Shown: positions 44,434 to 53,939, counted from the first letter of the stretch. The stretch is DNA of 64,000 bases from Halorussus halobius (GCF_004765805.1 NZ_SBIU01000003.1:682001-746000); one strand, 5' to 3'. Program-made: numbers and translations. The notes: a model not told the origin generated them from the letters alone.

Positions 44434-44838
44434 ATGGAGTCGATTCCCGAGTCGTTCCACGACTTGTTTGAGCGCGAGACGTTCGCCAATTTCGCCACGC
44501 TAATGGCCGACGGCACCCCGCAGGTGACGCCTGTCTGGATAGACCGCGACGAGGAGGACTACCTGCTGGTCAACACCGCACGCGGCCGTCTGAAGGAGCG
44601 CAACGTCGAGCGCGACCCGAAGGTCGGCCTCTGCGTGATGGACCCCGACGACCCCTATCGGTACGTCTCGGTCCGCGGCGAGGTGGTCGAGGTGACCGAG
44701 AACGGCGCTATCGAGCACATCGACGAACTCGCTCGGCAGTACATGGACGTCGAGGAGTACCCCAACCACGGCGAGGAGTCCGGCCCGCGAGTCGTCGTTC
44801 GGATTCGGCCCGACCGCGTCGTCACCAGCGGCGAGTGA
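44434..44838 (+). CDS. PPOX-class F420-/FMN-dependent oxidoreductase
   Basis: 134 residues. Split-barrel flavin fold: FANFATLMADGTPQVTPVWI, then DYLLVNTARGRLKERNVERD and PKVGLCVMDPDDPYRYVSVR. These are the marks of pyridoxamine-5'-phosphate-oxidase-like proteins that use F420 or FMN. Starts at MESIPESFHDLF; the eight residues before it do not fit the family. Substrate unknown. Confidence 0.88.
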   Translation: MESIPESFHDLFERETFANFATLMADGTPQVTPVWIDRDEEDYLLVNTARGRLKERNVERDPKVGLCVMDPDDPYRYVSVRGEVVEVTENGAIEHIDELARQYMDVEEYPNHGEESGPRVVVRIRPDRVVTSGE

Positions 44839-44844
44839 CCCCGG

Positions 44845-45006
44845 TCACTCGCTCGCCTTCGGGTCGGTCGACCGCTCGCCGTGACGGTTGTATCGCCCGA
44901 GCGTTCGCTTGCAGTCCGGACAGTGGACGACCACGAACCGGCCCCGCTCGTGGCGCACGAGTTCGTCCGGGTCGAGGTCGCGCCCGCACCCCTTGCAAGT
45001 CGTCAT
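44845..45006 (-). CDS. Small zinc-ribbon protein
   Basis: 53 residues from MTTCKGCGRDLDPDEL. Two CxxC knuckles (CKGC and CPDC) with 26 residues between form a rubredoxin-like zinc ribbon; the tail is basic (KRTLGRYNRHGER). Small haloarchaeal zinc-finger proteins of this size are common and mostly uncharacterised. Lies between the PPOX and methyltransferase genes on the other strand. Confidence 0.7.
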   Translation of the reverse strand: MTTCKGCGRDLDPDELVRHERGRFVVVHCPDCKRTLGRYNRHGERSTDPKASE

Positions 45007-45130
45007 CGGTTCCAGTACGGTTCGGACGGTCAAAGTGCTTGTCACTGTCTCCCAATCACGGGCGGAGCCGGCGACGAAACGCTTCCAGTACCGTTTTAGT
45101 CCCCCGGTGGCCAACGTACTGACGAGAAGC

Positions 45131-45838
45131 GTGAAAGGAGCGGAGTGGTACCAGACCGACGAGGTCGCCGAGGAGTACGAGGAGAAGCGGTTCTCCCGAG
45201 GCGGACGACTCATCGACCGGCGCGAGAAGCGCGCCGTACTCGACGCCGTCGAACCAGTCGATGAGAAGCGAATGCTCGAAATCGCCTGCGGGACCGGTCG
45301 GTTCACCGTCATGCTGGCCGAGCGCGGGGCCGACATCGTGGGACTGGACATCTCGGCCGCGATGCTCCAGCAGGGCCGCCAGAAGGCCCGAAACGCGGGC
45401 GTCGCCGACCACCTGGAGTTCATGCGCGGCGACGCCGCGCGGCTCCCGTTCCCCGACGACCACTTCGACACCGTGTTCGCCATGCGATTCTTCCACCTCG
45501 CGGACACGCCCGCGACCTTCCTCTCGGAGATGTGCCGGGTCGCCAAAGAACAGGTGTTTTTCGACACGTTCAACGCACGGAGTACCCGGAGCGTCTACAA
45601 CTGGCTGCTCCCGATGGGGTCGCGTCTCTACACCCGCTCGGAGGTCGAGGGACTGCTCGACGGCGCGGACCTCCGACTCGTCGACGCCGACCACGACTGG
45701 ATTCTGCCCTACGGCTTCTACCGCAAGATTCCCGGCGGAATCGCCGACCCGATACGGAGCGTCGACGAGGCCATCGGTGGCTCGCCGCTGGGCGACCCCC
45801 TCGCGTCGGTGTCGTACTGGAACGCCCGCGTGGAGTGA
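45131..45838 (+). CDS. Class I SAM-dependent methyltransferase
   Basis: 235 residues from a GTG (another in-frame GTG at 45107). MLEIACGTGRFTVMLAERGA is motif I, IVGLDISAAMLQQGRQKA motif II, ARLPFPDDHFDTVFAMRFFH motif IV. The protein resembles UbiE-type enzymes, with a conserved region around LPYGFYRKIPGG. TATA-like GTTTTAGTC lies about 35 bp above the GTG. Methyl acceptor unknown; it could act on a lipid quinone or a small metabolite. Confidence 0.87.
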   Translation: MKGAEWYQTDEVAEEYEEKRFSRGGRLIDRREKRAVLDAVEPVDEKRMLEIACGTGRFTVMLAERGADIVGLDISAAMLQQGRQKARNAGVADHLEFMRGDAARLPFPDDHFDTVFAMRFFHLADTPATFLSEMCRVAKEQVFFDTFNARSTRSVYNWLLPMGSRLYTRSEVEGLLDGADLRLVDADHDWILPYGFYRKIPGGIADPIRSVDEAIGGSPLGDPLASVSYWNARVE

Positions 45839-45910
45839 CCAGCCGGGGAACGCAGAACCGACGAGCGCGGGCCGAACCGCTTTTAAGCCTCCGACGGGAG
45901 AATCCGGGAT

Positions 45911-46840
45911 ATGGAGCTCTCCGTGGTGGTCCCCACGCTCAACGGCCGCGAGCGCCTCGCCGCCTGCCTCGACGCGCTCGCGGCGAACGCGCCGGCGGCC
46001 GAGGTGGTCGTGGTCAACGGCCCCTCGGCCGACGGGACCACCGGGATGGTGCAGGCCCGCGACGACGTGGACGTGCTCGTCGAGGTGTCCGACAGGCGGC
46101 TCAACGTCGCGCGCAACGCCGGGCTCTCGGTCGCGACGGGCGAGGCCGTAGCGCTCGTCGCCGACGACACCGAGGTCGAGGCGTCGTGGACCGACGCCGT
46201 CCGCGAGACGCTCGCCACCGCCGACGCGGTCACGGGGCCGGTCCACCGCTCGGTTCGGGCGGGCGTGACCACGGAGTCGCCCGACCGAACCACCATCGAC
46301 GGCCGCGAGGTGACCTACTTCGACGGGGGGAACGTCGCGTTCGCCCGCGAGGCCATCGACGCCGTGGACGGGTTCGACGAGTACCTGGCCACCGGCGGAG
46401 CCCGGGACTGCGCCCACCGCCTCGCGGCCAACGACTACGAGGTGGCGTGGTCGCCGTCCGCGACCGTGACCCGAAACGACGGCGAGCCCGACGACGAGGC
46501 CGACGAGCGCGACTGGGGGTGGAAGTACCGGGCGCTGGCCTACCGACTCGTGAAGAACTACGGACCCCGGCCGGGCATCTTCCGTCGACTCGTCCGGGAC
46601 GCCGCGGCCGACGCCACCGCATCTGCCGCCGACGTGATCCGGGGCGACGCCGACCCCTCCGAGTGGCTCGGCAACGGCAAGCGGGTCGTGACCAGCGCCG
46701 CGACCGGGACCAAGGACGGGCTGGTCGCGCTGGTCCGCGACCGGAGTCCGGCCCGGAACCCCCACGGCGTCTCCGACCGGGCCGACCGCGCGGTCGAGCG
46801 CTACGACTGGCGCACCGAACCGGAAGAGGCTCGACAGTAG
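45911..46840 (+). CDS. Family 2 glycosyltransferase
   Basis: 309 residues. MELSVVVPTLNGRERLAACL is the GT-A opening, VVVVNGPSADGTTGMVQ the sugar-nucleotide region, ALVADDTEVEASWTDAV the DxD-type metal site and DGGNVAFAREAIDAVDGFDE the acceptor region. No membrane helices. Transfers a sugar to lipid, protein or polysaccharide; donor unknown. Likely in surface glycan synthesis, though no other glycan genes are adjacent. Confidence 0.9.
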   Translation: MELSVVVPTLNGRERLAACLDALAANAPAAEVVVVNGPSADGTTGMVQARDDVDVLVEVSDRRLNVARNAGLSVATGEAVALVADDTEVEASWTDAVRETLATADAVTGPVHRSVRAGVTTESPDRTTIDGREVTYFDGGNVAFAREAIDAVDGFDEYLATGGARDCAHRLAANDYEVAWSPSATVTRNDGEPDDEADERDWGWKYRALAYRLVKNYGPRPGIFRRLVRDAAADATASAADVIRGDADPSEWLGNGKRVVTSAATGTKDGLVALVRDRSPARNPHGVSDRADRAVERYDWRTEPEEARQ

Positions 46841-46922
46841 GGCCGCCGCGAGCGGGACGGCCCGGGAACACTGCCGCGAGGGCAGAACAGTTACCGCTGG
46901 AACGGCCGGGACGGAGCAGGGC

Positions 46923-47126
46923 GTGTTAGGTTCCGCGTCCCGTTCCGACGAGTGAATCGTTCGACACGGCGTCTCCGCTCGCGAGCGCGTCGACCGTTCG
47001 TGTGACCTGCCGGAGAGCGCACATCGGCGGTACGTACTCGACGCGCTCCGGTCGGGCGGCCCGGCCACGGTCGCCGACCTCGCAGACGAGGTGGTCGCCG
47101 ACCTCGCGGACGCGGGGCTCGACTGA
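46923..47126 (+). pseudogene. Degenerate DUF7344-type HTH gene
   Basis: The frame starts GTG TTA GGT TCC and reads LGSASRSDE, then TGA (46953). In the neighbouring frame the sequence goes on ESFDTASPLASAS; after a further shift it reads LPESAHRRYVLDALRSGGPA and then TVADLADEVVADLADAGLD before TGA. This resembles the HTH of the adjacent gene (ANHERRDVLGWLMDAPDGTA, LPKLADAGVV), with the middle of the winged helix missing and at least one frameshift. A decayed relative of the neighbouring regulator. Confidence 0.6.
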
Positions 47127-47148
47127 GCGTCCGCAGGGCGCGACCGCG

Positions 47149-47556
47149 TCACTCCTCGCCCGCACGGATGCGGTCGTGCCACGCCTCCAGCCGGTCGTCC
47201 GACCAGTATCGGACCTCCTGGCTCCGAGCGTCGTAGGCCACGACGCCCGCGTCGGCGAGCTTCGGGAGGTGGACGTGGTGGAGCGTGGTCGTGACGTGAC
47301 CCCGGCCGGGACGCTCGCCGGTCCGCTCGGCCCGACGCGCCACGAGGTGGTCGACGAGTTCGTCGACGGTCGCGGTGCCGTCGGGGGCGTCCATCAGCCA
47401 CCCGAGGACGTCCCGGCGCTCGTGGTTGGCGAGTATTTCGAGCGTCTCGTCGAGCGACAGCGTCCCGGGACCGCCCGGATTCGGGGCGGTTCCGTCGCAC
47501 TCGTCGCCGGGGTCGTCGTCAACGGAGTCGCTCTTTTCGCCCCCGTCGTTCACCAT
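47149..47556 (-). CDS. DUF7344 winged-helix regulator
   Basis: 135 residues. Acidic N-terminal tail (about 1-30), then LSLDETLEILANHERRDVLG, ATVDELVDHLVARRAERTGE, and GHVTTTLHHVHLPKLADAGV with a wing (EVRYWSDDRLEAW). DUF7344 proteins are haloarchaeal HTH regulators of unknown target. The inner ATG at 47556 is chosen over the longer frame to 47628. The degenerate relative at 46923-47126 converges on it. Confidence 0.85.
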   Translation of the reverse strand: MVNDGGEKSDSVDDDPGDECDGTAPNPGGPGTLSLDETLEILANHERRDVLGWLMDAPDGTATVDELVDHLVARRAERTGERPGRGHVTTTLHHVHLPKLADAGVVAYDARSQEVRYWSDDRLEAWHDRIRAGEE

Positions 47557-47631
47557 GTCGTTGCGCCTCGCAACCGTACTCGACAGCCTCGGTGGTAAGC
47601 GTTTTGACCAGACCGTGGCAGGCTCCACGAG

Positions 47632-48456
47632 CTAGAAGTCGCCGGGCAGCGAATCGCCGAGGACCCGCCGGGCGTTCTTGTCGAACACCTTCCGCATGGC
47701 GTCCTCGGGCACGTCGAGGGTGAGTATCTCCATCACCGCCACGTTCGGGTGGGAACTGGGCGCGCCGCTGCCGAACAGCACCCGGTCGGGGTGTTCCATC
47801 ACCGCGCGCTCCAGCAGGTCGCGGTACCGGACGTAGCTGGTGTCGAGATAGCAGTCGTCGTGTCGCTCGAGCAGGTCGACCGCCCCGCTCATCAGGTCGC
47901 GGTTCAGCGGGTGGCCGCCGAAGTGGGCCAGCACCACGGGGAACGACCGCGAGAGGAGGGCGTCGGCCGCCGCCTCCGGCGGGAACCCCTCGCCGGCGTG
48001 GACGAGGACCGGCAAGTCGACGTCGTCGAGCTGGTCGAGGGTCTCCTCGTCGGGCAGTCCGTCCGCGACGGGGTCGAGCTTGAACCCGTGGAACCGGTCG
48101 TCGTAGGCGTACTGCTCGACGTCCTCGGGCGAGGTGTGGTGGTCCTTGCGCCGGGCCGCGAGGTTGCGGAGCCGCGAAGTGGCCCGGTCGCCGGGGTCGC
48201 GGGGCCCGTCGATGCGGGCGAACGCGAGGAACGGCCGGTCGACGCTCCGGCGCGCGACGGCGTTGTTCGCGCTCACGTAGCTCCCGCCGTCGCGCTCGCC
48301 GGAAAACACCACCGACCGCACGACGCCCGCCTGGTGCATCTCGCGTTCGAGCCGGTCCGGGCTGATGGCCCGGCCCCGGGTCTGGACGCCCCCGGCGTCG
48401 GCGTTGAGCCGGGCGTGGACGTCCACCACCCGAAACCGGTGCTCCAGCTCCAGCAT
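47632..48456 (-). CDS. Amidohydrolase family protein
   Basis: 274 residues. The start holds FRVVDVHARLNAD (the first metal HxH is DVHAR, so one His is missing). YDDRFHGFKLDPVADGLPDE, DLPVLVHAGEGFPPEAAADA, FPVVLAHFGGHPLNRDL and DRVLFGSGAPSSHPNVAVMEI follow as TIM-barrel strand ends typical of the amidohydrolase-2 family. The single His in the first motif suggests a mononuclear or altered site. Substrate unknown. Confidence 0.85.
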   Translation of the reverse strand: MLELEHRFRVVDVHARLNADAGGVQTRGRAISPDRLEREMHQAGVVRSVVFSGERDGGSYVSANNAVARRSVDRPFLAFARIDGPRDPGDRATSRLRNLAARRKDHHTSPEDVEQYAYDDRFHGFKLDPVADGLPDEETLDQLDDVDLPVLVHAGEGFPPEAAADALLSRSFPVVLAHFGGHPLNRDLMSGAVDLLERHDDCYLDTSYVRYRDLLERAVMEHPDRVLFGSGAPSSHPNVAVMEILTLDVPEDAMRKVFDKNARRVLGDSLPGDF

Positions 48457-48540
48457 TACGCGCACCTTCGGAACTACCCTATTTTCCAGTGTCGGTTTCG
48501 TCGTGGGACGAGAACCCACGGGTGGCTCGCTCGCGGAAAA

Positions 48541-48548
48541 TTTATATA
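48541..48548 (+). promoter_or_regulatory. TATA box of the thermosome gene
   Basis: TTTATATA preceded by GCGGAAAA lies 41 bp before the thermosome ATG; predicted start point about 48568-48572, giving a short leader. It is a very strong AT-rich core promoter, as in other haloarchaeal chaperonin genes, which are heat induced. Confidence 0.6.
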
Positions 48549-48581
48549 GAAGTTCAATCATCTTCCGTATGGGGAACAACC

Positions 48582-50171
48582 ATGGCAGAATCCCATTCCG
48601 GACAGCCACGCATGGGCGGTCGACCGGTGTTCGTGCTGAGCGACGACGCCGAGCGGACCCAGGGCGAGGACGCCCAGTCCTCGAACATCGCCGCCGGCAA
48701 GGCGGTCAGCGAGGCGGTACGCACCACGCTGGGCCCGCGGGGCATGGACAAGATGCTGGTGAGCGACACCGGCGACGTCACCATCACGAACGACGGCGCG
48801 ACCATCCTCGACACCATGGACATCGAGCACCCGGCGGCCCAGATGCTGGTGGAGGTCGCCGACGCTCAGGAGGAGGAGGTCGGCGACGGCACGACCACGG
48901 CCGCCGTGCTCGCGGGCGAACTCCTCTCGAAGGCCGAGCGCCTGCTCGACGACGACGTCCACCCGACCACCATCGTCGAGGGGTACGCCGAGGCCCGCGA
49001 CATCGCGCTCGACGCCGTCGACGACCTCGCGGACGCCGACCTCGACGACGACCTGCTCGAGCAGGTCGCCGAGACGAGCATGACCGGCAAGGGGACCGGC
49101 GACGTGACGACCGAGACGCTCGCGGACCTCGTGGTGCGGGCCATCGGTCACGTCGACGGCGAGGACGGCATCGCCCGCGACGACGTCCGGGTCCACACGC
49201 AGGCCGGCGGCTCCTCCTCGGCGACCGAACTGGTCGAGGGCGTCGTCAGCGACGCCGAACCCGTCCACGAGAACATGCCCCGGCGCGTCGAGCACGCCAC
49301 GGTCGCGGTGGTCGACGAGGCGTTCGGCGTGCGCGAGACCGAGATCGACGCCGAGTACAGCGTCGAGAGCGTCGACCAGCTCACGGCGGCGATGGACGCC
49401 GAGGAGAGCGAACTCCGGGCGTACGCCGACGCGCTCGCCGACGCCGGCGTCGACGTGGTGTTCTCGACCGACTCCATCGACGACCGGCCCGCCGGGTTCC
49501 TCGCCGCCGAGGGCATCCTCGCGTTCGAGGACGTCGACGACGACGAGGCCCGGGCCATCGCCTCCGCGACCGGCGCGACCCGGACGAGCAAGGTCGAGGA
49601 CCTCGAGGACGCGGAACTCGGTGGGGCCGACGCGATCCGGGCCCGGACGTTCGGCGACGAGGACCTCGCGTTCGTCGAGGGCGGCAGCGCCGCCGAGGCC
49701 GTCACCGTGCTGGTGCGGGGCGGCACCGAACACGTCACCGACGAACTCGAGCGCGCGCTCGCCGACTCGCTGGACGTGGTGACCGCCGCGCTCGAATCGG
49801 GCGGCGTGGTGCCCGGCGGCGGCGCGACCGAGATCGCGGTGGCCGACCGCGTCCGCGAGGCGGCCGCCGGTGTCGAGGGTCGCCAGCAGCTCGCGGTCGA
49901 GGCGTTCGCCGACGCGGTCGACGTCCTGCCCCGCACCCTCGCGGAGAACACCGGCATGGACCCCATCGACGGGCTGGTGGACCTCCGCACCGGCAACGAG
50001 GACGAGCCGGGGCGGGCCGCCATCGTCGCCTCCGGTGAACACGGCGAGATCGGCGACCCCGTGGAGGCCGGCATCCTCGACCCGGCCGCGGTCAAGCGCG
50101 AAGCCGTCGAGTCCGCGACCGAGGCCGCGACGATGATCGCCCGCATCGACGACGTCATCTCGGCGGAGTAG
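48582..50171 (+). CDS. Thermosome subunit (group II chaperonin)
   Basis: 529 residues. Equatorial-domain motifs: [47 protein letters not shown] (ATP-binding), and the C-terminal equatorial [20 protein letters not shown]. Folds proteins inside a double ring. The C-terminus ends [10 protein letters not shown] without the Gly-Gly-Met repeats of the main subunits, as in the minor third haloarchaeal subunit (CCT3). The ATG used makes [16 protein letters not shown], the usual start. Confidence 0.95.
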   Translation: MAESHSGQPRMGGRPVFVLSDDAERTQGEDAQSSNIAAGKAVSEAVRTTLGPRGMDKMLVSDTGDVTITNDGATILDTMDIEHPAAQMLVEVADAQEEEVGDGTTTAAVLAGELLSKAERLLDDDVHPTTIVEGYAEARDIALDAVDDLADADLDDDLLEQVAETSMTGKGTGDVTTETLADLVVRAIGHVDGEDGIARDDVRVHTQAGGSSSATELVEGVVSDAEPVHENMPRRVEHATVAVVDEAFGVRETEIDAEYSVESVDQLTAAMDAEESELRAYADALADAGVDVVFSTDSIDDRPAGFLAAEGILAFEDVDDDEARAIASATGATRTSKVEDLEDAELGGADAIRARTFGDEDLAFVEGGSAAEAVTVLVRGGTEHVTDELERALADSLDVVTAALESGGVVPGGGATEIAVADRVREAAAGVEGRQQLAVEAFADAVDVLPRTLAENTGMDPIDGLVDLRTGNEDEPGRAAIVASGEHGEIGDPVEAGILDPAAVKREAVESATEAATMIARIDDVISAE

Positions 50172-50187
50172 GCGTCGCGAGGGCGAG

Positions 50188-51390
50188 CTATCGGCGGTCC
50201 GCCGGGACGGTCACGACCGACACCGCGTCGCGGAGGCCCGACCCCTCCCGGTCGTCGGTCGCCTCCCGACCGATTTCCGCCAGCCGACCGCCTTCCTCTC
50301 GACGCGCTTCGTCCCGCGAGCGCCGCGACCGTCCGAGCAGCGCCAGCGCGGCCGCGCCGAGGCCGGCGAGCGCCGCGCCGGCCAGCCCCCGGCGCTGGGC
50401 GAGCCTGGTGTAGAGGCTGGTCTCGGCCACGTGGCCCTCGTAGTCGCCCCGCGCTCGGCGGTCGCCGACCGGTTCGTCGACGACGTTCTCCTCGCTCCGG
50501 AACGTCGGCTCGTCCCTGCGCTGCTGGTCGAAGAACACCCGCTCCATAATCGTGTCCGTCAGCCCGGACGCGAAGCGCCCGAGCGCCGACAGGACCGGCG
50601 CGGCCCCGCCGACCATCACGTCGCGCTGGGGGGTCTCGGCGGCGTCGAGGATGGCCCGCGCGACCGTTTCGGGGGCGTATGCGGGTGCCGGGAGGTCGGC
50701 GGCCTCGTCCATGTAGTTCTTGGCGTGTTCGGGGTACGGCGTGTCGATGGAGGTCGGTTTCACCAGGGTCACCGAGACCGGCGCGCCCGCCTCGTGGAGT
50801 TCCATCCGGAGCGCGTCGGTGAACCCCTTGACGGCGTGCTTGGACGCCGAGTAGCTCCCCTGAAGCGGGACGGCGCGGTCCGAGACCACGCTCCCGACGT
50901 TGATGATCGCGCCGCCGTGGCCCTCGGGGTGGCCCGCGCCGCGCTCCCGCAGGTGGTCGGCGGCCTCCAGCGAGCCGTACAACAGCCCCCAGACGTTGGT
51001 GTCGAACTGCTCGCGCATGTCCTCGACCGGCGTGTCGGCCAGTCTACCGTAGATGAACTGGGCCGCCACGTTGACCCACGTGTCGAACCCACCGTACGTC
51101 TCCTCGGCGACGCGGGCGATTTCGCGCACGTCCTCGCGGTCGCTCACGTCGGCCACGACGGCGGTCGCGTCCCCGCCGGCCTCCTCGATCTCCGCGACGA
51201 GGTCCCGGAGCGCGTCCTCGCTCCGGGCGGCGACCACCACCCGCGCGCCGCGCTCGGCGGCCATCCGCGCGGTCGTCAGCCCGATGCCCGACGACGCGCC
51301 GGTTATCACGACGACCTGCTGGTCGAGCGGTTTCAGTTGCGGTTCGGTTCGGTCGATGCCGGCGGTCTCCGGTCGTGCTTGCTGACTCAT
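50188..51390 (-). CDS. SDR-family oxidoreductase with C-terminal extension
   Basis: 400 residues. Rossmann domain with VVITGASSGIGLTTARMAAE (TGxxxGxG), the catalytic Ser in GSVVSDRAVPLQGSYSASKH and YxxxK (YSASK). A C-terminal tail from about 255 holds an amphipathic/hydrophobic stretch (LAGAALAGLGAAALALLG) and a basic end, so it may sit on the membrane. Substrate unknown; the long SDR group includes fatty-acid-type and sugar reductases. Confidence 0.88.
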   Translation of the reverse strand: MSQQARPETAGIDRTEPQLKPLDQQVVVITGASSGIGLTTARMAAERGARVVVAARSEDALRDLVAEIEEAGGDATAVVADVSDREDVREIARVAEETYGGFDTWVNVAAQFIYGRLADTPVEDMREQFDTNVWGLLYGSLEAADHLRERGAGHPEGHGGAIINVGSVVSDRAVPLQGSYSASKHAVKGFTDALRMELHEAGAPVSVTLVKPTSIDTPYPEHAKNYMDEAADLPAPAYAPETVARAILDAAETPQRDVMVGGAAPVLSALGRFASGLTDTIMERVFFDQQRRDEPTFRSEENVVDEPVGDRRARGDYEGHVAETSLYTRLAQRRGLAGAALAGLGAAALALLGRSRRSRDEARREEGGRLAEIGREATDDREGSGLRDAVSVVTVPADRR

Positions 51391-51495
51391 GAGTCGTCTC
51401 CCCCACGTCGGGGAGGGGTACGACGGGACTGACGGCCTTAGGCGCGGTGGCTATCGCCGGGGGCCGCTCCGCTCGTCGTCTCTCGACCGGTCCGT

Positions 51496-52302
51496 TCACT
51501 CGTCGGCCAGATGCGCGCCGTCGGGCGAGACCGCCGTTCGATTCGCCAGCACGCCCTCGACGCCCACCGCGAAGACGGTCTCGCCGACCATCGCCATGCT
51601 GGCGACGCCACCGGCCGCCTCGACATCGGCGACCGCTTCGCGGACCTCGTCGGTCGGCAGGTCGACGGCCTGCGCGAACGTCCAGCCCTCGCAGGTCACG
51701 TCGGCCATCGAGGGCTCGTCGGGGAGCGCGTCGAGTGCGGCGGTCCCCTCGCGCTCGATGCGGGCCATCAGGTCGTCGTCGGCCAGCGCGTCCTCGGTGG
51801 CGATGGAGCCGAACGACGCGTACTCGATGGGGTCGTCGCGGTCGAACCGCCAGCGGGTAGTGCCGTCGCCCAGCACGAGACCGCCCATCTGCTGGACGAA
51901 CACGTCGCCCAGCCCGGTCCCCGCTTCGACTTCCGCGCGGTGGGCGACCTCGACCAGTTGCTCGCGCGTTCGGTCGAGTCCGAACTCGGCGTTCGCGGCC
52001 AGCGCGGTCGCCAGCGTGGCCGCGCCGCTCGCGCCGAAACCCCGGCCGATGGGAATCTCGACGGTGAGCTCCACGCTGGCGTCGTCCGCGAGGCCGAGTT
52101 CCCGGAGCGCGATCTCGACCGGCGCGAAGTCGGCCGGCTCGCCGTCCAGTACCACGGCCGACTCGGTGCGGGTGGCGCTCTCGGCGGGGCGCACGTCGGC
52201 CGTGATGCCGTCGGCGACCGTGAAACTCGCGCCCATCGACTCGTCGCCCGACCCGGCCGGGGCGAAGATGGCGGTCACGCTTCCGGGGGCGAAGGCTCTC
52301 AT
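51496..52302 (-). CDS. Pantoate kinase (GHMP family)
   Basis: 268 residues. MRAFAPGSVTAIFAPAGSGD is the GHMP N-terminal strand; IPIGRGFGASGAATLATALA is the ATP loop (GASGA); AEVEAGTGLGDVFVQQMGGL supplies the C-terminal acidic contact. It phosphorylates pantoate in the archaeal route to coenzyme A. Phosphopantothenate synthetase is not next to it in this window. Divergent from artA, gap 174 bp. Confidence 0.9.
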   Translation of the reverse strand: MRAFAPGSVTAIFAPAGSGDESMGASFTVADGITADVRPAESATRTESAVVLDGEPADFAPVEIALRELGLADDASVELTVEIPIGRGFGASGAATLATALAANAEFGLDRTREQLVEVAHRAEVEAGTGLGDVFVQQMGGLVLGDGTTRWRFDRDDPIEYASFGSIATEDALADDDLMARIEREGTAALDALPDEPSMADVTCEGWTFAQAVDLPTDEVREAVADVEAAGGVASMAMVGETVFAVGVEGVLANRTAVSPDGAHLADE

Positions 52303-52476
52303 GGTCGTACGTTGGAGCGGAGGCCCATTTGAACGCTCGGAACTCGCCCGACCGACGGGCGAGGCTGGGAGCCGGGCGCTCGGAAACGCCGCGTTTCGGT
52401 CGGGTAAGACGGGCGTAATCGACCGCCGGCCGGACCGTCAACTCTTTATCCCGTGCGCGCCTGAACTCGGACAACT

Positions 52477-53427
52477 GTGACGTCGGCTCTGACGGACGCG
52501 CTCGCGTGGGTCGTCGTCGGTCTGTTCGTCGCGGCCGCCGCGCTCGACTGGTACGACGGCGACCGTGGCGTGGGCCGAGCGAGATACCTCGCCGCGAGCG
52601 CGTGGGTGGTGTTCGGCGTGTTCTGGGCGGTGCTGTTCCCCCACTTCGCGTTCGAGCAACGCAGCTTCATCGAGGGCGCGCTGAGCCTCGCGGCGCTGCC
52701 CGCCTGCCTGTACGCCGCCTACCTGCTGGTCGACGGCCGCGAGACGCTGTTCTTGCTGTCGCGGGCGGTCGCGTTCATGGGCCTCATCTACCTGCCGTTC
52801 ACGATGCTCGTTCCGGCCCGCGAGGCGCTCATCGAACTCGTCGCGTGGCAGGGCGAGCTCGTGATGAACGCGCTGGGGTACGGTCCCCAGTTCGAGGTGG
52901 TCGAGCGCGGGATAGCCACGGGCGGGGACCACACCATCCGCGGTCAGTATCTGTTCCCGAACGAGGAGCTCGGGGACTTCCGGGTCAGCGTGTTGCTGGC
53001 CTGTACCGGGCTGGGAAGCATGGCCATCTTCGGCGGGCTGATCGCGGCGGTCCGCGCGCCGCTCCGCCGGAAGCTCCGGGCGCTCGCGCTCGCCATCTCG
53101 GTCATCTGGGTGCTGAACCTCGCCCGCGTCGTCTTCATCTCGCTGGCGTTCAGCCAGCAGTGGCTCCAGGTTCTCGTCGACCCGACGATGGCGCTGGTCG
53201 GCTACGACAACCCCAACATGGTGTCGTTTTTCCTCTCGGACCGGGTCATCGCACAGAGCCTCTCGGTGGTCGCGCTGGTGGGCATCGCGTGGGCGGTCGC
53301 CCGCGAGGTGCCGGAACTGCTCACGGTCGGCGAGGACGTGCTGTACATCGCCACGGGCGACGAGTACGACCTCCACGAGGCGGTGGGGACCGACCGGCCG
53401 GTCCGGACGGACGGCGAGGGCGAGTGA
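52477..53427 (+). CDS. artA: Archaeosortase A
   Basis: 316 residues from a GTG. About eight membrane helices. The exosortase/archaeosortase catalytic triad is visible: Cys176 in VSVLLACTGLGSMA, Arg217 in WVLNLARVVF and Arg256 in FLSDRVIAQ. Cleaves PGF-CTF proteins and attaches them to a lipid in the membrane. The active Cys lies three residues later than in Haloferax ArtA, consistent with the same numbering. The C-terminal tail is acidic and cytoplasmic. Divergent from pantoate kinase. Confidence 0.95.
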   Translation: MTSALTDALAWVVVGLFVAAAALDWYDGDRGVGRARYLAASAWVVFGVFWAVLFPHFAFEQRSFIEGALSLAALPACLYAAYLLVDGRETLFLLSRAVAFMGLIYLPFTMLVPAREALIELVAWQGELVMNALGYGPQFEVVERGIATGGDHTIRGQYLFPNEELGDFRVSVLLACTGLGSMAIFGGLIAAVRAPLRRKLRALALAISVIWVLNLARVVFISLAFSQQWLQVLVDPTMALVGYDNPNMVSFFLSDRVIAQSLSVVALVGIAWAVAREVPELLTVGEDVLYIATGDEYDLHEAVGTDRPVRTDGEGE

Positions 53428-53543
53428 AGCGTCTCGATTCGGGTGTTCGCTCGGACTGGATTGCCGTCTCGGACTCGATTCATCTGGTTTCTGTCTCAAA
53501 TCCGACATATCTAACTCTCGTCTCGAACCCGATTTTCCGGACT

Positions 53544-53870
53544 GGCGCGCGCTGGCGAACCCTCGTGGTTCGCCAACTCGTGCGAGGGAGGGGCGCGTTC
53601 ATGCGCCCCGAGGCTGGGGAGGTGTGAGGCTCGCCGTCGCGGTGCGGTGCCGTGCGGTCACTCATTTGTCTCGGCAGTAGCTAGCTTCGCACTGTCTTCG
53701 ATTTCTGTCGAGTGCGTTCGAGCTAGCTACTGCCTCGACCTATGAGTGACCGCACCGCCACCGCACAGCACCGCACCTCGTCCTCCCCAGCCGCCTGCGT
53801 TGCTCGCTTCGCTGCGCTACTCGGCCCTCGCACGACGATGGCGCGACACGAGGTCGCGCCAGCGCGCGCC
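53544..53870. repeat. Large palindrome: element copies C and B head to head
   Basis: Copy C (minus, 53544-53685) and copy B (plus, 53722-53870) are about 145 bp each and face each other. The inner 35-bp arms (53652-53686 and 53721-53755) match at 31 of 35 positions after reversal; the outer ends are GGCGCGCGCTGGCG and CGCCAGCGCGCGCC. The loop is 34 bp and also holds CGCACT/AGTGCG. Copies B and C share their block order with copy A at 36817-37042. No gene in 53428-53939; the frame starting at 53742 is not credible. Confidence 0.75.
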
Positions 53871-53939
53871 GGGGGTAAGAAACCAGCTAGTGCGGCTGAC
53901 CGGGAAATAAATCTCGAAACGAACGAATGGGCACCCGTC

